Assembly: GCA_000687975.1 (NCBI GenBank) | Contig: JIAB01000001.1 | Location: 2,084,001 to 2,148,000 of the forward strand | Direction of reading: 5' to 3' | DNA length: 64,000 bases | Source: Lachnospiraceae bacterium AC2031 | GTDB taxonomy: Bacteria; Bacillota; Clostridia; Lachnospirales; Lachnospiraceae | Part shown: piece by piece, positions 32,525 through 41,254 of the stretch | Numbering within the stretch: position 1 is the stretch's first letter | Layout of the letters: each line of letters starts with the position of its first letter | The notes under the pieces: generated by a model | Told to the model about the DNA's origin: nothing | Seen by the model: the letters and a program-made list of their open reading frames with translations, nothing else | Databases searched by the model: none | Made by a program: the position numbers and the translations under genes

Positions 32525-33247
32525 ATGAAAAGAGTTCTGATCGTTGAGGATGACAGAGAGATACGTGGTCTCCTAAAGGATTTTCTTGAAGAAAACAAAT
32601 ATGAGGTCAGCGAGGCAAAGGATGGAAATGTAGCCTCGGAACTTATAAATAATGAGAGGTACGATATCATCCTGATGGACATGATGCTTCCTTTTAAGTC
32701 GGGTGATATTCTTATACAAGAACTTCGTGAGTTGAAGGATACGGCAAAGAACAGCACGCCGGTTATTGTTCTTTCTGCAAAGACTATGAAAGACACCCGT
32801 CTCGAGGTGCTTCGAATGGGTGCGGATGATTACATCATAAAACCATTTGATCTTGATGAGGTGCTGGTTAGAATCGAGGTGGTGCTTCGAAGGAGTGAGG
32901 CGGAGGCGGCGAACGCTTCTGGTTCAGGTGCGGGAGAGTCGTCCCAGACTCTTAAGTATGGCGACATTGAAATGAATCTGGAGTACCACTCTGTTACATA
33001 TAAGGGGGAACCTGTAAAACTAACTTTAAAGGAAATGCAGCTGCTCCGGTTATTCCTGGAAAATCCGAAGAAGACATTTACCAAGGCGAATCTTTATGAG
33101 GCTGTCTGGGAGGATACTTACTATTACGAGGATAACACCATAAATGTGCACATGAGTAATCTTCGAAGCAAGCTGAAGAAGGCGACTGGCCGTGAGTTTA
33201 TCGAGACTGTTTGGGGTATCGGTTATAAGCTTGGGGTCGAAGCTTAG
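32525..33247 (+). CDS. OmpR-family response regulator (240 aa)
   Basis: Receiver with EDD pocket (8-10), phospho-Asp52 in LMDMMLP, Lys in IIKPF; winged helix with VHMSNLRSKLKKA and TVWGIGYKLG. Ala/Ser/Gly-rich linker near 125-140. Paired with the kinase 40 nt downstream. Its place after the Dlt-like operon suggests it could control surface charge genes, but no binding site is evident. Confidence 0.92.
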   Translation: MKRVLIVEDDREIRGLLKDFLEENKYEVSEAKDGNVASELINNERYDIILMDMMLPFKSGDILIQELRELKDTAKNSTPVIVLSAKTMKDTRLEVLRMGADDYIIKPFDLDEVLVRIEVVLRRSEAEAANASGSGAGESSQTLKYGDIEMNLEYHSVTYKGEPVKLTLKEMQLLRLFLENPKKTFTKANLYEAVWEDTYYYEDNTINVHMSNLRSKLKKATGREFIETVWGIGYKLGVEA

Positions 33248-33287
33248 TTGGAGATTTGTGGTGTGATTTGTTGGGTGGTTTTAAATT

Positions 33288-34214
33288 ATGCAAGAACTTT
33301 TGATAATAGTTCTTTTTATCGTGATCATTATTCTTCTGGGACTTTTGATAATCTTAAAGAAGAACATTAGGGACGTAAAAAAAGAACTGAAAAAAACTAA
33401 AGATGAGGATTACAATCGTCAGCTGAGAGTGACACTTCTCGATAAAGATGTGGAGGCTCTGGCGACTGAAATCAATCGTAATCTGGAATATCAGAAGTCA
33501 CTTAAGCTGGAAACTGAGAATTCTCGTCGTCAACTGGAACAGTCTATCTCGGATATTGCCCATGATCTCAGAACACCTCTTACAGTTGTGAAGGGTAACC
33601 TCCAAATGTTAGAGTCAGAGGATCTTTCTCCGAAGGGACGTGAGTACCTTGGCATCAGCCGTCGTAAGGCTGAGAGTCTTAAAGGCATGGTGGATGAATT
33701 CTTCGAGCTGTCGGTTCTGGAAAGTGATAGCAAGCCAGTGGAAATGGAAAAGGTTGATATTACTGCTTTCCTCACTGAGTTTGTGGTGGAGAATGAGACG
33801 CTGATTCGCTCTCATAATCTGGCGCCGGAGATAACATTTCCCGAGAAATCTATCTTTGTGCAGGCAAACCGAGCTATTCTATCCCGAGTGTTCAGCAACC
33901 TGATGGGTAACATTCTGAAGTACGCAAAAGAAGGCTTTGAGCTGGGGATTTACGAAGAAAGATTAAGTGATTCTGGAAAGAATGAAAAGAAAGTTTGTAG
34001 GATAAGGGTTGGAAACAACGTTGATGATCCTAGCGCCATCGATATCGACCATATCTTTGACAGAACCTACAGGGCGGATAAGGCCAGAAGTGATGGCAGT
34101 GCGGGACTTGGATTATATATCGCGAGACTCTTGACGACAAAACAAAAAGGAAGCATAACGGCGTGCCTCGAGAACGGCAAGTTATACTTCGACATAATAC
34201 TGAATAAATGCTAA
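33288..34214 (+). CDS. Sensor histidine kinase without extracellular sensor (308 aa)
   Basis: One N-terminal membrane helix (3-24), a coiled-coil linker, HisKA with DIAHDLRTPL (His about 92) and HATPase with SNLMGNILKYA and GSAGLGLYIA. The lack of an external loop resembles intramembrane-sensing kinases or ones that rely on a partner protein such as a transporter. It forms a pair with the preceding regulator. A strong terminator follows at 34224. Confidence 0.9.
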   Translation: MQELLIIVLFIVIIILLGLLIILKKNIRDVKKELKKTKDEDYNRQLRVTLLDKDVEALATEINRNLEYQKSLKLETENSRRQLEQSISDIAHDLRTPLTVVKGNLQMLESEDLSPKGREYLGISRRKAESLKGMVDEFFELSVLESDSKPVEMEKVDITAFLTEFVVENETLIRSHNLAPEITFPEKSIFVQANRAILSRVFSNLMGNILKYAKEGFELGIYEERLSDSGKNEKKVCRIRVGNNVDDPSAIDIDHIFDRTYRADKARSDGSAGLGLYIARLLTTKQKGSITACLENGKLYFDIILNKC

Positions 34215-34223
34215 ACAAATAAT

Positions 34224-34268
34224 AAAAGCGAACATTTCTGGAAAATCAGAAAAATGTTCGCTTTTTTT
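34224..34268 (+). terminator. Rho-independent terminator
   Basis: AAAAGCGAACATTT at 34224-34237 pairs with AAATGTTCGCTTTT ending about 34265, with an extra CTG/CAG at the top of the stem and a T7 tail. Separates the kinase from the vWA/HEPN-STAND operon. Confidence 0.88.
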
Positions 34269-34309
34269 GTTGAAATATAGAATGGAAAAAATTTTTTTTG
34301 AAAAAACTC

Positions 34310-34376
34310 TTGACATATTATCAAAATGATAATAAGATATGACCAACAAAGAGATATAATCATAATGATAATAAGA
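34310..34376 (+). promoter_or_regulatory. Promoter with Fur-box-like palindromes for the vWA/HEPN-STAND operon
   Basis: TTGACA (34310-34315), 17-nt spacer, TAAGAT (34333-34338). The spacer is almost filled by the perfect palindrome ATTATCA-AAA-TGATAAT (34317-34333). A second, one-mismatch palindrome ATAATCAT-A-ATGATAAT lies at 34356-34372. The two share the 13-bp direct repeat AATGATAATAAGA, 39 bp apart. The half-site TGATAAT is like Fur-family boxes, so a Fur-type repressor is the leading guess. Confidence 0.65.
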
Positions 34377-34429
34377 GGCAAGAGAGAAACTTATTAAGGA
34401 AAGCACTTTAGTCGGAAGGAGGAATGAAT

Positions 34430-35032
34430 ATGGATAATATGTTTAATGGAATTTTTGGAAAGATAGCACCGGGTATGTGCAGGGTAACAATGAATGGTGA
34501 TCTGGCGATCAAAACTTCGAATGGATATAAGTCTTACGAGGTAACGTCAGGGCGTCTTACAAACTGTAACAACTTTGTTTTCAATATCGGCGAGGAGTTC
34601 TGCTTCGTAGTTCCTACGAACAAAGTGAAGAAGGGCGATATCATTTTAGCAAATGGAAAGCCCCGCTGTGTCGTCGAAGTAAACAAGGACAGGATCACAG
34701 TGATCAACTATGAGGATTCAACTATAGAACAACTCCTGCCGGAGAGACACATCTTTATGGGTAATACTTACTTCTACGGAAAGATCGTTTCAATGTTTGG
34801 TAACAATCTGAAGAAGGGTAAGGGTCCTGGCAACATCATGAAGTACCTGATGCTGAGTGAGATGCTGAAGGGCAATGGAAATGGCAACGGTAAGAGCGGT
34901 GGCTTCGGCGAAGGAATGGGAGGCATTCTTCCATTTATGCTACTAGGCAAAAATATGGACGGAATGTTTGATGGCATGTTCGACTTCGATGAGCCAGACG
35001 ATGAACCAGACGATGAAGCTGATGAAGGATGA
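34430..35032 (+). CDS. Hypothetical Gly-rich-tailed protein, first gene of the vWA/HEPN-STAND operon (200 aa)
   Basis: The N-terminal 125 residues look like a compact beta-barrel-rich domain (GMCRVTMNGDLAIKTSNGYKSY, GEEFCFVVPTNKVKKGDIILANGKPRCVVEV, DRITVINYEDSTIEQLLPERHIFMGNTYFYGKIVSMFG), perhaps SH3- or OB-like. A Gly/Asn-rich segment (GNGNGNGKSGGFGEGMGG) and a Met/Phe/Asp-rich acidic tail follow. No known family is recognised with certainty. ATG 34430 is 7 nt after AAGGAGG; ATG 34424 is too close. Transcribed from a strong, apparently repressed promoter, ahead of the vWA gene. Confidence 0.75.
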   Translation: MDNMFNGIFGKIAPGMCRVTMNGDLAIKTSNGYKSYEVTSGRLTNCNNFVFNIGEEFCFVVPTNKVKKGDIILANGKPRCVVEVNKDRITVINYEDSTIEQLLPERHIFMGNTYFYGKIVSMFGNNLKKGKGPGNIMKYLMLSEMLKGNGNGNGKSGGFGEGMGGILPFMLLGKNMDGMFDGMFDFDEPDDEPDDEADEG

Positions 35033-35101
35033 GTCGATTCGGCCCTCTCGCCAAGTGACTCAAAAATGAGTCAAAAGAGCTTTGAGCCAAAGTGACTCAT
35101 T
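35030..35101 (+). repeat. Two TGAGTC hairpin elements, first overlapping a stop codon
   Basis: Element A: TGAGTC (35030-35035, whose TGA is the stop of the preceding gene) with GACTCA (35057-35062). Element B: AATGAGTC (35065-35072) with GACTCATT (35094-35101), followed by AGATAAAAG. Element A shares CTCTCGCCAA with the copy at 42183. Confidence 0.8.
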
Positions 35102-35124
35102 AGATAAAAGAAAGGAGAAAAATT

Positions 35125-35991
35125 ATGGGAAGCGGAGTATGGAGAGATGATACATTTAGAAATTATTCAAGAAAGGCAGGCAGAAGCGTAGATTCAAGGG
35201 GACGCCTGACTGGCAATATGAGCAATCAGCAGATGTTTACTGCAAGGGAACTTGATCCGATGCTGGATCCAAGGGATGCATTCAGGGAGTGCTGCGATTC
35301 AGAGGAGCATCCTAACACAGTTCCTGTAATCCTGGCACTTGACGTAACAGGATCTATGGGGCAGGCTGCCGTAGAGGTAGCTAAGCAGTTAAATGTTATC
35401 ATGACTAAACTTTATGAGAAGGTAACTGATGTAGAGTTTATGATCATGGGTATAGGCGACTTTGCTTACGACAGATGCCCACTTCAGGTATCACAATTTG
35501 AATCTGACATTAGAATCGCGGAGCAGCTGGATAAGATATTCTTCGAATTCGGCGGCGGCGGAAACTCTTATGAATCTTACACAGCTGCATGGTATTTCGG
35601 GGTGAATCATGTAAGACTGGATGCGTGGAAGAGAGGCAAGAAGGGACTTATTATCACAATGGGTGATGAAGGAATTAATCCTTATCTTCCAGCAAATGCA
35701 CTCACTAACTATATCGGCAGACCTGTAAATCAGGACGTGAACACAGAAGCACTCTACAACCAGACTTTGGAAAAGTATGATGTGTATCACCTGTTTGTAA
35801 ATCACAGATTTGGAGTGAATAATTCTTACATCAAAACTTGGGAAAACTTCATGGATAAGGAGCACTTCAAGGTGGTAAAGATGGATAGGATTTCTGATAC
35901 TATCGTTGATATCGTGAAGAGACATGCAGGAAAAGATGCTTTAGTTAAGGCGAAGGCTGAACTTCCAATGGCTGCTGGAATCTCATGGTGA
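35125..35991 (+). CDS. von Willebrand factor A domain protein (288 aa)
   Basis: Metal-dependent protein-binding domain. VILALDVTGSMG (69-79) is a MIDAS loop (D73-x-T75-x-S77); later FMIMGIGDFAYD and LIITMGDEGIN supply the remaining strands and metal ligands. The first 60 residues (WRDDTFRNYSRKAGRS and on) are basic and predicted disordered. No signal peptide, so cytoplasmic. vWA proteins in bacterial stress and conflict operons often act as adaptors for NTPases, and here an NTPase gene follows two genes later. AAAGGAG gives a clear start. Confidence 0.87.
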   Translation: MGSGVWRDDTFRNYSRKAGRSVDSRGRLTGNMSNQQMFTARELDPMLDPRDAFRECCDSEEHPNTVPVILALDVTGSMGQAAVEVAKQLNVIMTKLYEKVTDVEFMIMGIGDFAYDRCPLQVSQFESDIRIAEQLDKIFFEFGGGGNSYESYTAAWYFGVNHVRLDAWKRGKKGLIITMGDEGINPYLPANALTNYIGRPVNQDVNTEALYNQTLEKYDVYHLFVNHRFGVNNSYIKTWENFMDKEHFKVVKMDRISDTIVDIVKRHAGKDALVKAKAELPMAAGISW

Positions 35992-36054
35992 ACAGTGAAT
36001 AAGTCAAATATGTGAAAAAAATGTTTTAGTAATGAAGGAGAAAGGAGGAAAAGT

Positions 36055-37329
36055 ATGAAGGACGTGAAGATCGTTATTGGCGCCAGCTTTGGTGACGAAG
36101 GCAAGGGTCTCATGACTGACTACTTCGCTGGTGACGCTGCGACGCGCGGGGAGACAACACTTGTTGTGTGCAGTAACGGCGGTGCTCAGCGAGGTCATAC
36201 AGTTAAAGCCAAATGCAATGCCACGGGGCAGGACACCGAAGTAAGACATGTGTTCCACCATTTTGGATCCGGTACTTACGCGGGAGCAGATACATACCTT
36301 CCATACTTTTTCATCCTTAATCCTATGCTTTTTGTGAAGGAGTATTTTGAGATTGAGGAGGAGTATGGAGGACTGCCCCAGGTGTTCGTGCATTCAGAAT
36401 GTTTCGTTTCAACCCCATTTGACATGATCCTTAATCAGATGTTGGAGGAGCATAGAGGAAATGGAAGACACGGAAGCTGTGGTATGGGCATCTGGGAAAC
36501 TCTGGTGCGGAGTGGAATCAATTATGGCACTCTTATGGGTATGACAGATGATGAGATACGAAAGTATCTTGGCACAGATTGCAGGCAGTATTTGTGGAAG
36601 CGTTTGAAGGAGAAAGGAGTTAAGGATTACCGCCCGGAGTGGCGTGAAATCATAGAGGATGATGGACTTATCGAGCACTATATCGAAGATCTTCGTTTCA
36701 TGCAAAATTATTGCGAGGTCGCAGATGTTAATATATTTGATAGATACGACAGAGTGATCTTTGAGGGTGGGCAGGGGCTTCTCCTGGATAGGTGCAGAAA
36801 GGAGTATGGCAACAACACGACTCCAAGTAACACTGGTATAAGAAATCCGTACCAGCTACTGAAAGAATATAATTTGCTGAAAAATAATCAGTTACAGAAA
36901 GTATATGGAACTGGTAATGATTCGTTAGAAAAGATTTCAGTAGAGGTGTGCTACGTATCCCGTACCTATCTTACTCGACATGGCGCTGGCAGGTTCGATG
37001 AAGAGTGCGATAAGGCTGACATCAATCCTAACATGGTGGATCTTACCAATGTGCCAAATCCTCATCAGGGAACTATAAGATACGGTAAACTTAGTAGCGA
37101 ATCACTACTAAGACGGATAAAAGAAGACTTCGACAGTGCATCGCTGCCGATGACATTTGAACCCCGAAAAACACTTGCGGTCACTCATATTAATGAATAT
37201 ATGTCAGATATCGTGAAGGAGGCTGACTACATATCTGGCGGAGAAACAAGAGAGAACGTCGAGAAAAGAGAAAAGCAGATTGCAACTAAAGTTGACGCTA
37301 CTTATTATCTAAATTATAATATGTCATAA
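36055..37329 (+). CDS. Diverged adenylosuccinate synthetase paralogue (424 aa)
   Basis: PurA-fold enzyme. SFGDEGKG (11-18) keeps the catalytic Asp14 and P-loop Lys17, and His48 in GGAQRGHTV matches the catalytic His of GGHNAGH. The neighbouring Asn is Gln, and the IMP-loop GTTGRGIGP is replaced by HGSCGMGIWE. FEGGQGLLLD and TRHGAGRFDEE follow the PurA order, while the TGRRRRTGW base/aspartate loop reads PNPHQGTIRYGKL. So it should still activate an oxo group with a nucleoside triphosphate, but on another nucleotide or with another amine donor. It is unlikely to be the housekeeping purA given these changes and its neighbours. Confidence 0.83.
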   Translation: MKDVKIVIGASFGDEGKGLMTDYFAGDAATRGETTLVVCSNGGAQRGHTVKAKCNATGQDTEVRHVFHHFGSGTYAGADTYLPYFFILNPMLFVKEYFEIEEEYGGLPQVFVHSECFVSTPFDMILNQMLEEHRGNGRHGSCGMGIWETLVRSGINYGTLMGMTDDEIRKYLGTDCRQYLWKRLKEKGVKDYRPEWREIIEDDGLIEHYIEDLRFMQNYCEVADVNIFDRYDRVIFEGGQGLLLDRCRKEYGNNTTPSNTGIRNPYQLLKEYNLLKNNQLQKVYGTGNDSLEKISVEVCYVSRTYLTRHGAGRFDEECDKADINPNMVDLTNVPNPHQGTIRYGKLSSESLLRRIKEDFDSASLPMTFEPRKTLAVTHINEYMSDIVKEADYISGGETRENVEKREKQIATKVDATYYLNYNMS

Positions 37330-37357
37330 GTGTCATAGGTCATTCGGGGGATTAGAA

Positions 37358-40300
37358 ATGAGTGAATGGTTAAAAGAATTAGCGGATAATAGTAAGTTTT
37401 GGGCTCAGGGAGTGGGGACTCTTCCTGAGCCTATAGCATGCACATACGATCGCCTTCAGGAAATGGCACAGCAGGGTAATGTGTACGGCTGCCTGCTCCA
37501 GCTCAAGGATGCTTATGAGATCGCCATGAAGATCCCTGTTCTTTCAGCACTCATTTTCCTTGATTCAGAGTATGAGGACAGTCTGGTTAAGGAACGCAAG
37601 ATTTCTGAAAGACTGATCCTTACACCTCTTGCAATAGGTGGATGGTATGAGCTGGCTCTTTCGATACTTAAGGCAGACAAGCGAAAACATTTTGAACTTG
37701 CAGGATCTATAAAGAAGATTCTTGAGAAGACCAAGGATCTTTATAACAAGAGGGTTTCTTCGGAATACTCCAATATTTCCAACTGGCGAAATGAGACTAT
37801 CGGCCATGGTATGCTTCGATGCGAGGATAGTGGAAATTATCAGGAGGAGTATGAGAATCTTCTTGCAAATCTAAAAGAATATCTGAGCGATGTGTCTGAG
37901 TTTTATAAGAGTATTTCTTATATGGTTGATGACCAGAATGCAACGCTTATAGTTGATGACTACGAGATAGAAATTAACAGATTTGTATTTCGTGGTTTCT
38001 TTCTGGATTCCTTTTATTATAGAAAAAAGAATATCAAGTATGCGGATTATGTGAGCGGTAAGTACCAGACCGGAAATCTGGAGCCTTTCCGTCCTTATAT
38101 TGATGAGCTGGGCGAAGCCGCATTTGAAAGGAGTGTTAAGGCCGACTTTGTGAAGAAGTCGGAGGATAATCTTTATAGTTATCTGAATACTCCTGAAAAG
38201 TATGTTGTCTCTGAGGGACTCAAGGAAAAGGTGAGCAGATTTCTTGAGGACCGTGATAGGGGCGTTCTTACTGTGTGCATGGAACGTGGTATGGGAAAGA
38301 CTGCGTTTGCTAACTCTATTGCAGGATTTTATGAGTATGATGGAGTTGGTTTTATTGATGATGCTATCGTTCACACCTACAGCATTGCGGCGGCAAATCT
38401 CAGGGGCGTAAATGATTTCTTTGGCAATCTGAACTTCGTATTTGCAAATGTTGGGGACGATACATTTAGATCCTCATCAAAGAGACTGCCTGAGATTTCT
38501 CTTGATGACGCGTGTACTGCCGAGACTATGGCAAACTTCCTTAATACCTACAGGGAAATCTATGAGGATGAGTTCGATGTTGCAAGACTGGTGCTTGTGA
38601 TTGATGGTCTTGACGAAATGACAGACAGCACTAGGAAACTACGTGACTGGCTGATATGTGGCGATTCAACTGAACTTCTGGATGAGGGGGTATACATTAT
38701 TTACACCACTCGTTTTCCAGAAGAATTATCTTCAAAGTCAAATGCTATCTTAGCTGAAAACCTTATCGAAGAATCGGATGCGTGCATCGAAATCCACCGC
38801 ACTGATGCAGAAAATATAGAAGTGTTGATGGATTATCTGGGTAGCAGAAAGAAGAGTAGAGGTCTTTCTGAAGAAGAAAGATATGCTCTTATTGAAAAGG
38901 CCGATCATAGATTTTTGTATCTTAAAATATTTGCTGAGGTAGGGGCAGAAGCTTTTGGAGAAGAACTCAGCGGAAAGACAGTTATCGCTGAATATCTGAG
39001 GAGGCTTTTCGATAACTATGACATGACCAATGAGAATATCGCCTTGGAATTCCTTACAACTCTTTCTGCATTTGAAAAGATTACTCTTGAAGACTATTTT
39101 GATTTTATAAGTCTGGACGATATGACTTATCGTTATATTGGAGTGCTTAATGATCTTTCACCGCTGCTTTCTATCTACGGTGAGGAATCAGGACGCGTGT
39201 ATAGCTTCGCAAATGAAGAGTATAGAGAATATATCTGGAATGAATATCCGGACTACATTGAAGGTTTGTTTGAAAGACTTCAGGAGAGCTTCTCTGAAAT
39301 GGCCACGGAGCAGGTAACTCATTCATTGGGTGATCCAAATCATGACTCCAGAGGCCTTGCTATGTACATGCGGATGCTGCCAGTTATCCTTCGTATTAGA
39401 AATACATTTGATATGCCTTATAGCCCAGATTTTATTCAAGAACTTTCTGTCTTCGATGGTGATTGGCACAGGTGGGAGGAGTTTTGGAGTAAGAGACTTC
39501 AAAAAATGTATGACGAATATAGTAGGAATGTTTGTCAGATTTTTTATTCGCTTAAAGAATCTGAAGTGGAAGAGTGCCATTTTGGTTATTCGTATGTTGC
39601 GTTTGGAAACTATTCAAGACTTTATGATATGTTTAGGTATGATCCGGAAGCATTTGATGCGTTGGCTGAAAGAGTTTTGGTTAGTGGTGAAAAGGCCTTC
39701 AAATGGTGGTACAGGTTCTTTATGCAAAAGGATGAGTGCCTTGTTGATCCAGAGTTTACTGAGAAATATCTTGATATAATGGACAGAATCTTTTCTCGTG
39801 CCGAGAAGGATAATACTCTTGGAAAATTCGCAATATATCTTAGACCTTCGTCTGGTGGAGAAAAGGTAAATGAATTTGATCGATATTTACTTACTTATAG
39901 TAAGCTTCTTGAAATCGTTATTACCTATGAGTTAGCTCATGATGACATGGAGATAGCATTAACATATCTCGCTGCTGCGTACGCATTAATTGAATACTAT
40001 GGTGAGAGTGGTGTAGAAACCGAGTTTTATGATAAGGATAATCTTCCGGAAGAGGCAAAGGCATACAGGCTCTTCCGGAAAATGGTAGATGAAGGGTATG
40101 AACCTCGGATCAATTATATGGAGACTGAAGTAAAGAAGGGGTTATCCGACTATGAGATTGTAGCGAGAAAGGCGTTTGGATGCACCAATTACGGCATTAA
40201 ACTGCAGCGAATGGCTGAACTATATGAAAAGATGGGTGACTTCCTGGAGGAGACTATAGCTGAGAAGGATTTTGGTTTTATTCAGGATAAAGAAGCGCTT

Positions 40301-41251
40301 GCTTCATTTGCGCAGAATGCTGCGGAAATGTTTATGGATGGATCTGATATCGTGTCAAATGAAGATTTCAGAGATGCTGGCATGAATCTTACCATAAGGC
40401 TATTGCAGTTTATGGTTCAGGGTATATACGAAGGAGTTCTTGATGTTGAGGATTTCGACCTTCCTATTGAACCAATTTACATACTCACATTTTTTGAAAA
40501 TATTGATGATTATTACAGCGATGTGCCGGACTACTCTCCAGATTTTTTACTTGATTGGCTAGGCGTTATTGATGATGCAGGTGAATGTGAGTCACCCCTT
40601 TATTATCTTATGTGTTATCAGGCGGGAAATGAATTTGGTATATATGATCTTGTGGAAAAGGGACTGTTTAATTATTTCTCGAAATTAGTATTTAGAGAAA
40701 TGACCAGAACTCCGATACCAGATGATGCCCCTGATGATATAGAGGGACGTGTGCTGATTAGTGGTCATACGATTGCTTATTTTAAAGAATTAGTGAGGAT
40801 TGGAGAAACTGATAAGGCGAAAAAACTTTTCACGGAGATGATCAAGGGCTCGTCATGGTTTGAGTCGTATAAGGTGGAAAGAAGTGGATATGAGTCCACA
40901 TCAATGTTTACCCTGCTGAATAATATGGTCATGTTATATGATACCGCGTATCGATTAGAATATTCTGACTGGGAAGTTGCTCGTCAGGAGGCTGTAAGAC
41001 TGCTTTATTGTATAGTGGATTATTTCTTCGTCGATCTAGAGGGATATAATAATTTCTTTGGAACTCTGGAGCATGAAAGTGTAATACGTAATTTGAAGAG
41101 AATTGCGAATTTGTCAGAATTTTTTGTCTCAGAAATAGAAAAAGCTTTAGAAAAAATCAGATTCGCTATTGAAGTGGCTCGTCCAAATCTGGATGAGGAC
41201 ATGCAGGACGAATTAACAAAGCTTCAAGAAATGTGCCACAAGGAGATATAG
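37358..41251 (+). CDS. HEPN-like / STAND-type NTPase (1297 aa)
   Basis: Large cytoplasmic switch-type protein. The helical N-terminus (about 1-240) has R144-N-E-T-I-G-H150 in SNWRNETIGHG, matching the R-x4-6-H active-site motif of HEPN ribonucleases with the usual polar residue after Arg. A P-loop NTPase follows: Walker A in ERGMGKTAF (about 309-317) and Walker B VLVIDGLDE (about 412-420), then IYTTRFPEE as a sensor-like strand and a winged-helix-like part. The last 650 residues are all-helical and acidic, probably the ligand-sensing superstructure. This order (effector, NTPase, helical repeats) is that of STAND conflict proteins. Assignment of HEPN is by motif only. Confidence 0.75.
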   Translation: MSEWLKELADNSKFWAQGVGTLPEPIACTYDRLQEMAQQGNVYGCLLQLKDAYEIAMKIPVLSALIFLDSEYEDSLVKERKISERLILTPLAIGGWYELALSILKADKRKHFELAGSIKKILEKTKDLYNKRVSSEYSNISNWRNETIGHGMLRCEDSGNYQEEYENLLANLKEYLSDVSEFYKSISYMVDDQNATLIVDDYEIEINRFVFRGFFLDSFYYRKKNIKYADYVSGKYQTGNLEPFRPYIDELGEAAFERSVKADFVKKSEDNLYSYLNTPEKYVVSEGLKEKVSRFLEDRDRGVLTVCMERGMGKTAFANSIAGFYEYDGVGFIDDAIVHTYSIAAANLRGVNDFFGNLNFVFANVGDDTFRSSSKRLPEISLDDACTAETMANFLNTYREIYEDEFDVARLVLVIDGLDEMTDSTRKLRDWLICGDSTELLDEGVYIIYTTRFPEELSSKSNAILAENLIEESDACIEIHRTDAENIEVLMDYLGSRKKSRGLSEEERYALIEKADHRFLYLKIFAEVGAEAFGEELSGKTVIAEYLRRLFDNYDMTNENIALEFLTTLSAFEKITLEDYFDFISLDDMTYRYIGVLNDLSPLLSIYGEESGRVYSFANEEYREYIWNEYPDYIEGLFERLQESFSEMATEQVTHSLGDPNHDSRGLAMYMRMLPVILRIRNTFDMPYSPDFIQELSVFDGDWHRWEEFWSKRLQKMYDEYSRNVCQIFYSLKESEVEECHFGYSYVAFGNYSRLYDMFRYDPEAFDALAERVLVSGEKAFKWWYRFFMQKDECLVDPEFTEKYLDIMDRIFSRAEKDNTLGKFAIYLRPSSGGEKVNEFDRYLLTYSKLLEIVITYELAHDDMEIALTYLAAAYALIEYYGESGVETEFYDKDNLPEEAKAYRLFRKMVDEGYEPRINYMETEVKKGLSDYEIVARKAFGCTNYGIKLQRMAELYEKMGDFLEETIAEKDFGFIQDKEALASFAQNAAEMFMDGSDIVSNEDFRDAGMNLTIRLLQFMVQGIYEGVLDVEDFDLPIEPIYILTFFENIDDYYSDVPDYSPDFLLDWLGVIDDAGECESPLYYLMCYQAGNEFGIYDLVEKGLFNYFSKLVFREMTRTPIPDDAPDDIEGRVLISGHTIAYFKELVRIGETDKAKKLFTEMIKGSSWFESYKVERSGYESTSMFTLLNNMVMLYDTAYRLEYSDWEVARQEAVRLLYCIVDYFFVDLEGYNNFFGTLEHESVIRNLKRIANLSEFFVSEIEKALEKIRFAIEVARPNLDEDMQDELTKLQEMCHKEI

Positions 41252-41254
41252 ATA

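Noticed and set aside
36055-37329. Calling this gene purA or purZ
   Set aside because: Asp14 is kept, unlike the Ser change of PurZ, but substrate loops differ from PurA, and the operon context is not purine synthesis.
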